NCBI GenBank assembly: GCA_900617975.1
Contig: UZAE01012375.1
Location: forward strand, 15,953 to 44,152
Source of the DNA: Rodentolepis nana
Lineage: Eukaryota > Platyhelminthes > Cestoda > Cyclophyllidea > Hymenolepididae
Length of the DNA: 28,200 nt
Direction of reading: 5' to 3'
The notes beneath the pieces are model-generated. The model did not search any database and was not told where the DNA came from. It saw only the letters and a program-made list of their open reading frames with translations. Made by a program: the position numbers and the translations under genes. This document shows positions 22,281-28,200 of this stretch, in pieces (position 1 is the first letter of the stretch; every line of letters starts with the position of its first letter).

Positions 22281-24161
22281 AATATCTTCCTTATCGTATG
22301 TTATTGGATCGTTTAGTTTGGACGAGGTTCGAAGGCTAAAGTTGTAATTTCAAGTACCCAGTGGTGTAATTAACCTAAAAGCACATTAGAAATTGGAGGA
22401 GGGTCATTTGCTTGTTTGGATTAAAGTTAAGCCCTGTCCCAAAATAAGAAAGCACAATTGTGCATGCGTAGGTGTTTATAATTAACTACGATATTGAAAG
22501 GAGATGAGACGCTTGCATGCGCTTATATGAGCCATTTCAAAAAGAACCCGAGTGTATGTGGGTGCAGCGGTATTTTTAAATGAAACGATCCAGTTTTGGA
22601 AAACATGGAGAGTCGGTAACTCCTCTAGATGCGACAGATAATAATTTGGGTCATAAGGACAAGGCAAAAATAGCCTTTTCCATTAAAAATGTGACTAAAG
22701 AAAAATTTTCACAATGGATTGGGAGTCGATATTCAGGACGAAGAGTATATGAGATAATATTGACCTTGTTTCTACCATTTCCTATATTGGTTTGTCCTAA
22801 ATCTAGTGAATCCGAGGAAATGTGCTTTGTGCTTATCCTAGTTTATTCCAACACTTCATCTTCAGTTACTATAATTAAACCAATTCTGCATATTTTATCA
22901 TTAGAGCTAACTTATTATAGTTACCACTATAACTGAATGGTAGTTGTTATTGAATTAATGAATCAGTACAACGTGTTGAAGACACCGTAACTTCAATCGA
23001 AATATTCGCTTTATTAAAAAAACGTTAAACTGAAAATAATTGCTGCATAATTTTGTTAACTGTTTCATCGTGTTCATATTCGGTATAAACAAATAGTCGA
23101 ATAAGTGCTAGTATAAAATAAGGCTGATAATGATTTGAGTGACTGAGGTTATTTGAACCCAAAAAATTGTTGGGGAAGAAATTGAGTTATGTGGAGACTA
23201 AGACGACAACTGATTAGGACATTGATGCGTCTCGTTCATATAGGACAAAGAATAAAAATATGAAAGCAAAGATGATTAATTGTAAGACAAATTAAGAGGT
23301 TATTAATTTTAGGTTCCGTGCTAGACATAGTTAAAGAAGAACTTGAGATATCTTAAGCTGCCGATTTCTTTTAAAGGGAGTAGGTTGAGAGATACCTAAA
23401 TGGCCAATTATCAAATTAATTTTTTTCATTTTATCTAAGATCAATCATAATATCTGTGATAAAACTGTAAATTACAACAATTAAGAATATGTCTGAATAT
23501 AAAACAACAAATTTTGTTATAAGAATATCAGAAACGAATTATGAACACTTTGTAATATAAAAATTGCTCAATCTAAAAGGAAAAAGAAGTATTTTGATAT
23601 CTACTTTAGTTTTGTTAATCAACTTTTGATTCGTAGTCAGTTATAATTTAGTTTATAGTTTGATCAATTTAGATAGTTGCCTGACTTTATAGACCAATAA
23701 TTTATCAAGGCTATTTCATTTCATTTTAGCCCGACTGCGCGCAAGTTTATATTCCATTCTCTTTCGATCTTATTTACACATTTTTTACATAAAAAATGTA
23801 ACTTTAACCATTTTAGCGTGTATTGATGCAGTTTTAATCACTTTCTAGTATTGGTTTACTTCATTATAATTTTTAATTTTGCATGTACACGTGTAATCAA
23901 TCAAACTTCTTAAACTCGCTTCTGGTCTAGTAAGGGTATTTGGCAAGGAAAACGAATATGGTTTATTAAACGTGGCTGCGCTAGTACTTTACAGATAACA
24001 GTACTTATAATTCATCTCTACATAAACCATACGTTTACCTTGTCGGGTCATTTAAGCACACTGCCATTACTATGTTAAATATTTTCATTTTCATTAGTTA
24101 TGGGCGTGGTTCAGCTTTTTTCATAACTGAAGAATTTCAAGTTCATCTTCTCGTACTACAG
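22281..24161. other. Intergenic region between VPS13 and the Mitf-like gene
   Basis: Strongly AT-rich, with many TTAATT/AATTAA patches. A 118-codon frame at 22580-22936 starts with ATG but has no recognisable domain, and I do not call it a gene. A palindromic E-box lies at 23886-23895. Any promoter or first exon of the Mitf-like gene should be here but could not be placed. Confidence 0.6.
23886..23895. promoter_or_regulatory. Palindromic E-box upstream of the Mitf-like gene
   Basis: The ten-base perfect palindrome TACACGTGTA with core CACGTG lies 266 bases before the first Mitf-like exon. MITF/TFE proteins bind CACGTG cores, so self-regulation is conceivable; one such site can also occur by chance. 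Confidence 0.3.
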
Positions 24162-24606
24162 GAAGTCTTTGGAATTTGATAACTTCGATTCTACATTTCC
24201 AATATCTCTCTTCGAGAGACGCGACAAACCTTACCGTGTAATGTCAGTCGGTGAAGATTCGTACCAAAAGCGTTTAGAAAGTAAATACCAAGATTCATTT
24301 CGTCAAATTCCAGCCGAATCTGCCAAATTTACTTCGCCTCCATCTCAGTCTTTAACAGCCACGCAGTCACAGTGCGTTCAATCTCCAGAGCGGCAAGGAA
24401 TACCAATTAATTTCCAGAGTCATAACAGCATTCATCACCCTCGTTATACTTGTCATCCCAATTCCGGAGGCATTTTTTCTGTTAGTGAGAACGACTCGGC
24501 TGTTCAACTCTCTGCAGACCATTGCAACCCTAATCCCCTTAATGATCTTGATTTCCAACTCATGAATATCGATCAGAATATGTCACCTTCTTCTGGTATC
24601 ACATCA
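24162..24606 (+). CDS. Mitf: Mitf-like exon 1 in window: N-terminal region
   Basis: The exon follows a CAG at 24159-24161 and ends at TCA|GTGAGT. It begins in the last position of a codon, so either an upstream exon exists or the part before ATG 24241 is 5' UTR. From 24241 the protein reads MSVGEDSYQKRLESKYQDSF and is rich in Ser, Gln, His and Asn, typical of a disordered transactivation region. Its final Ser is the residue before Pro-Met in the next exon. Confidence 0.72.
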
Positions 24607-25933
24607 GTGAGTTTCTTGCCTTTTCTACTCTCTTTGTTTCAAATGTTTTATTCTGATCTTTCGTTTTCTCTGCTATAGCCAATGGATCTGGGTTTTACAA
24701 ACATTGGCGATGAACAGAGTATTGACAATATTGACCTCAATAATATTACCCCCTCTATTAAACTCGCCTCATCTGTGAGTTCAGTTCCTTTAACCATATT
24801 GTCTTTTTCTTGCCAATTTAGTGTTTTATTCTTTTATTACTCCGGTAATCCTAAGTCCTATCTTGTGTGCCCATTATTATAGCATTTTCTAAATTTATAC
24901 TTCTCGTGATGGGTTTCTTACGTATTAGTTGTTTAGTATGTAAATTGTTTCTACGATTCACGTTTTCTTCTCTCACGACCTCTTGAAGCTTCTCGAAATT
25001 GTTTCGTCTTGACGAACTCAATGCACATATGAATTTAAATAGCTTTATATATATTTTACAGGGTTTATTTTATCCCTTATTTAGCACCGTGATTTTAGTT
25101 TGATGCATGTACTCATTCTCTTGCTTCATGAACTGTTGACAATTCAAACGGTAGTAATGCTGGATGCTAATCGAACTAGGGGATACAGTAGTTTGGTGTT
25201 TTATTACTCCTCTGTCTTATTACCATCTTCGCTTCAGAACATAATCCAGGAAGAAAATGATTATTGGGATGAATCAGAAATTACCAGAAAAAAATGCAAT
25301 CAGCATCTGTCTGTTCGAGTAAAGTTTGGTGCACTTGTTTTGAATACCATAAATGATTTCTCAGGTTTAAATAATGTCAGTTGGGAGCCTTCAAAAGACT
25401 CTAGAACCACAGGTTCTTTAAACTAAATCTGAATGTCTCTTCCTTTTTAATTTAGCTCACCCTCCTGGGTCCTAGTGATTATTCATCAGGCAGCGGTGGG
25501 GGAAACAACAATTCTCGTCAACAGCAAGCAACTAGCGGCAGTAGTGGAAGAGGAGGAGGAGGTGGATATAATGAGAACGAGATGCCATCATCCTCTTGTC
25601 CCGCGGAGAACAGTGGTGCATCGTACCCCACCGCTTCGTCTGGGAGAGTACCTTTTGAGAGTCCCACTAGCGCCCTCAGCATCCCCAGACCGGCCAACCC
25701 AGGTGGAGGCAGCGGTGGTGGAAATGCCTCTGGAGGAAGTGGAGCAAGCAGTGTCACTGGCACCTGGGGTGGTGGTGGGGGGAGCTCTCTGGCCAGTCTC
25801 TCCGGCGCTCCCAACATCTCCGTCATGCAGGGCAGCAATCCCGCCGCTTCTGCTGTGGCAGCGATCGCTGGTGCCGACAACCAACGTGTTGCTATGATGC
25901 GAGCTCGTTCCAAGAAGGATAGCCACAATAGAA
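24162..25933 (+). CDS. Mitf: MITF/TFE-family (TFEB-like) bHLH-zipper transcription factor, N-terminal half
   Basis: Four exons (24162-24606, 24679-24774, 25238-25318, 25456-25933) stay in one frame, with phase 0 at every internal join. In order they carry an S-P-M-D-L plus IG plus SIDNI block, the motif SSSCPAEN, and RVAMMRARSKKDSHNR. TFEB and MITF have, in the same order, NSPMAML..IG..IDDVID, SSCPAD and RALAKERQKKDNHN directly before the basic helix. MITF/TFE proteins dimerise on CACGTG-type sites and turn on lysosome and autophagy genes. The bHLH-zipper exons must lie beyond the right edge. A large Gly/Ser-rich insert separates the SSSCPA motif from the basic region. The start is unresolved: the only in-frame ATG near the 5' end is 24241. 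Confidence 0.8.
24679..24774 (+). CDS. Mitf: Mitf-like exon 2: SPM phosphosite and acidic activation block
   Basis: A 32-codon exon between CTATAG and GTGAGT. It starts PMDLGFTNIGDEQSIDNIDL and ends KLASS. Joined to the Ser of the previous exon, this gives S-P-M-x-L...IG...IDNI, resembling the TFEB/MITF segment with NSPMAML (TFEB Ser142, an ERK/mTORC1 target) and the acidic IDDVIDEI activation helix that ends LESS in MITF. Confidence 0.75.
24775..25237. other. Mitf-like intron between exons 2 and 3
   Basis: AT-rich intron of 463 bases. Nothing recognised. Confidence 0.6.
25238..25318 (+). CDS. Mitf: Mitf-like exon 3 (81 bases, possibly optional)
   Basis: A good acceptor (CTTCAG at 25232-25237) and a moderate donor (CGA|GTAAAG at 25319) bound 27 codons: NIIQEENDYWDESEITRKKC then NQHLSVR. 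It is phase 0 on both sides, so including or skipping it keeps the frame. I see no clear match in vertebrate MITF/TFEB. Confidence 0.5.
25456..25933 (+). CDS. Mitf: Mitf-like exon 4: SSSCPA motif, Gly/Ser insert, start of basic region
   Basis: The exon runs from TTTAG|CTC to a GTAAGT donor at 25934 and codes for 159 residues plus one base. The motif SSSCPAE is at 25585-25605. Long Gly/Ser/Ala stretches follow (25702-25800), then ADNQRVAMMRARSKKDSHNR. Only one base (A) of the next codon is present; an Ile codon there would give the familiar HNxIERRRR. The exon is clearly more GC-rich than its surroundings. Confidence 0.78.
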
Positions 25934-28084
25934 GTAAGTTTATCTACGCATTCACTACTTATAAATGCCTTGAAAGTGGAGACTGAGTAGCTGATAAGGC
26001 TTCTCTCAAATTCACGCCACCATTGATCCGTATCGCTAGGATCCAGCGTATATAAAGTATCAGATTGAGGCTTCTCCTAGTGCCATGGTAACTGACAAAT
26101 TCGTCATTTTCCTCTCAGACCAGGGTGTGGTGTAACGCCCATTATTATTTTTTTTACAAAGACTTAACTCACAATAAAGAATTGTCCTCCGCTATTTGAA
26201 TTTCATGTTTTCGATCCAAAGCCTTTCCTCAGTGAATGCTGCATTTCAGCACCTCTGTTTATTCACTTTTTTCTGTCCGATTCAATTCGGGTTCGCCATT
26301 TAATGCTACTTCGTTTGGGTTTACATTTTCAAGAGACAATTTGGGGCAGCTTTTTTACCTCTTCTTATTTGATTTGTACCTTTGATGGGCAAACCGTTTG
26401 CTGTGCGTTGGCGTCTCCTCGGTGTTAAGTTGCCATAGAGCTTAGTTGATGATAGCTCATTTTTATTCTAGACCTAATTCGAAATCTCTTCAATTAATCA
26501 CCGAGGCGAGCAGATATTCAAATTTGGTCTTCGCTTCTCATTCTTTTTTTGGCACGAAATGTGATTTCGGCATCCACCTGTCAGAAAACCACCAAATTCG
26601 TGATTTATTCACCTCCGTATGGGCTTCATTTCTCACAGTGTTTTAATGAAGCGGCGTGTTAACTCTTTCTGAGGTAATTGGGATTGGCTTTAAAAATGGC
26701 CAGGGATGACACTTTGATGGATGATGACATCTCAGCTGCGCTTCTCTCTATTGTCCTTGAAAGCTACGTTGACTAGTCAGTTGCTATCTCATCGAATTGT
26801 GCAATGTATCCCTCAAGCCACTTGAAGTTAACATCGCTTTCCATTGGAATTAGTGTTACTGGTGCATATCTTGACTACGACGAAGGTGTCTTGGGAAGCT
26901 AGCATTCTATCAACCCTCTTGAGGGATTGTAATTATTAAGTGCGGTGGGCTGTCTACTTTAATAGACAGTGGATCTCATCTCTGTCCATCTCTCTTTATC
27001 TCTTCATACTCTGTTTGAGCTGAGAAATAGCTGCAATGTTGTCATTATTCTATCTTGTCTTCCTGACTTCCTCTAACTTGGAAGGTGTGCAACGCTTTAT
27101 CGCTACTCGATCGGTGCAATATTCTCCCCATCTTGAATGCGCACCTAAATGCACTAGTTTGTGTGTATGTGCTGCACCACAACTGACCGCTTACGACCGC
27201 AACACACAACATTAATATTAACCTAAATAACAACAGGCGAGGTGTTTATTTTCGTTTTGCGCGCCTTGCCATTGTTGTGGAGCTTAGAGGATTTAATTTT
27301 TGTGCTTTTCTGTGTTGTTTAGAGGTAATCGATGAAGCTCTCGCCTCTTTCCTCTTTCTTTCTTTTAAAGTGGTTGAATGGGTGATGATCTCTCCCCCTA
27401 GGCTTTTTAACATCACTACATTGGGGGGGGGGCTGTTTATCAAGTGAATTGAATGATCTTCCAACTGGCTTCCAATTTATTGTGTTGCAGCAGCAGCAAC
27501 ATGGCTTTACCCTCATGACATTTGGTACCAATTTTGAGTTTCTCCTACTTGTATTCACTGACTCCTTTTCATTGTAAACGATAAAGGGGAGGTGTTGAGG
27601 CCTGGGTTGTGGGGGAGGGGGAAGTTGCCCTTCTCGACAGGATTGATGCGTTCGCTGGCCAATTGAGGTGGTGCTGGGCTGATGGTTACAGTCATTGTCC
27701 CACATCTTTTCAGTTTTTCATGCTTTCAGCTCTTGAATTTAATGAAGAATTGCTTTACATATTGCTTTTTTTGACTAAACAGGTACATGGAATTGCTGTC
27801 TTTTGTAGCTGTTTTGTTGCTCGCTTCATTTAAACGGTGGCCTTGAAAATTTTGGAAGCTGTCTGTTATGTTGAGTGTGTGAATGAGACTTCATTTTGCC
27901 ACAGTGATACCCTTGACAGGTTTCACATTTTACTTGCACCTTTTTTCATGTGGTGTTTATTACCCTCCGAAAGTGTTAGGTCTCTCCTGCTGCTAGAACG
28001 AACTAAACTTCTCAATTAAAGGCCTCTACCGCAAAACTCCACACAGGTGTGCTTTGCATTATAAGGAAATAATTCGCTTTCGAA
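25934..28084. other. Start of a long Mitf-like intron
   Basis: Follows the GTAAGT donor. I searched it for an exon beginning with the ERRRR basic-helix codons and found none, so the intron is at least 2.2 kb. It contains a small hairpin (26950-26969), a G run (27422-27431) and a short GCA repeat (27487-27498). Confidence 0.6.
26950..26969 (+). other. Perfect 7-base-pair hairpin
   Basis: CTGTCTA and TAGACAG are separated by a six-base loop. It lies in the presumed Mitf-like intron, with no known role. Confidence 0.5.
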
Positions 28085-28200
28085 ATATTTATTTATATCA
28101 AATGGCAGGCGTTTTGATATAGTTATCATTAGCCCTTTAGTTGACTTCAGGCTTCATAAAGGGGAGGAACAACAAAGTGAATATAAAATCGAGAGGGGGG
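28085..28200 (+). repeat. Dispersed repeat R6, cut by the window edge
   Basis: The first 116 bases of another copy in the same orientation, closest to R5 in the TTTTGATATAGTTATC block. It lies downstream of the last Mitf-like exon seen. Confidence 0.88.

Noticed and set aside
22580..22936. 118-codon ATG open frame between the two genes
   Set aside because: No recognisable domain, no splice or expression context, and AT-rich sequence in which such a frame can occur by chance.
25518..25928. Two long open frames on the minus strand opposite the Gly/Ser-rich Mitf-like exon
   Set aside because: They are low-complexity mirror images of a GC-rich repetitive exon; the plus-strand frame has splice signals and family motifs.
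27319..27705. 128-codon minus-strand frame with Cys and Pro runs
   Set aside because: It translates G/GCA repeats and has no domain or start context; it lies in the presumed Mitf-like intron.
1..28200. Bacterial-type features, CRISPR arrays, rRNA or tRNA genes
   Set aside because: None found; the sequence is organised as a spliced eukaryotic locus, and the repeats are dispersed, not regularly spaced.

Overview
The window is eukaryotic, spliced genomic DNA. Almost every open stretch in it is a short exon bounded by GT/GC...AG signals. The intron style (many small exons, AT-rich introns with long G, C and GA runs), the divergent protein sequences and a compact dispersed repeat suggest an invertebrate, most likely a parasitic flatworm (tapeworm-like). 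That assignment is an inference from style, not from a marker gene.

Region 1 (about 1-22280, + strand) is the 3' two thirds of a VPS13 gene (VPS13A/C type). I could trace 42 exons from 242 to the stop codon at 22175-22177. They join with matching phases into one uninterrupted frame of 2355 codons, and a further 30-base exon at 81-110 is possible. The exons run in the order known for VPS13: repeating-beta-groove bridge, the VAB adaptor-binding domain with its Asn-bearing repeats, the ATG2_C-like amphipathic region, and the C-terminal PH-like domain. The start of the gene lies to the left of the window. An AATAAA signal follows 78 bases after the stop.

Region 2 (about 22280-24160) is AT-rich and shows no convincing gene.

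Region 3 (24162-25933 and beyond the right edge, + strand) is the N-terminal half of a second gene. I identify it as a MITF/TFE (TFEB-like) bHLH-zipper transcription factor. Four exons carry, in the right order, a SPM...IG...IDNI acidic block, a SSSCPA motif (the TFEB Ser211 region) and the KKDSHN start of the basic region. The last exon stops exactly where the ERRRR of the bHLH should follow, and the bHLH-zipper exons were not found in the window.

Six copies of one dispersed repeat of about 330 bases (R1-R6) sit in the VPS13 introns and at the right edge, all in the same orientation as the genes. Full-length copies carry an internal inverted repeat and mostly end in a CACGTG E-box followed by a splice-donor-like sequence.

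The two genes encode a lysosome/ER-contact lipid-transfer protein and a likely lysosome-biogenesis regulator. Their adjacency is suggestive but may be chance.
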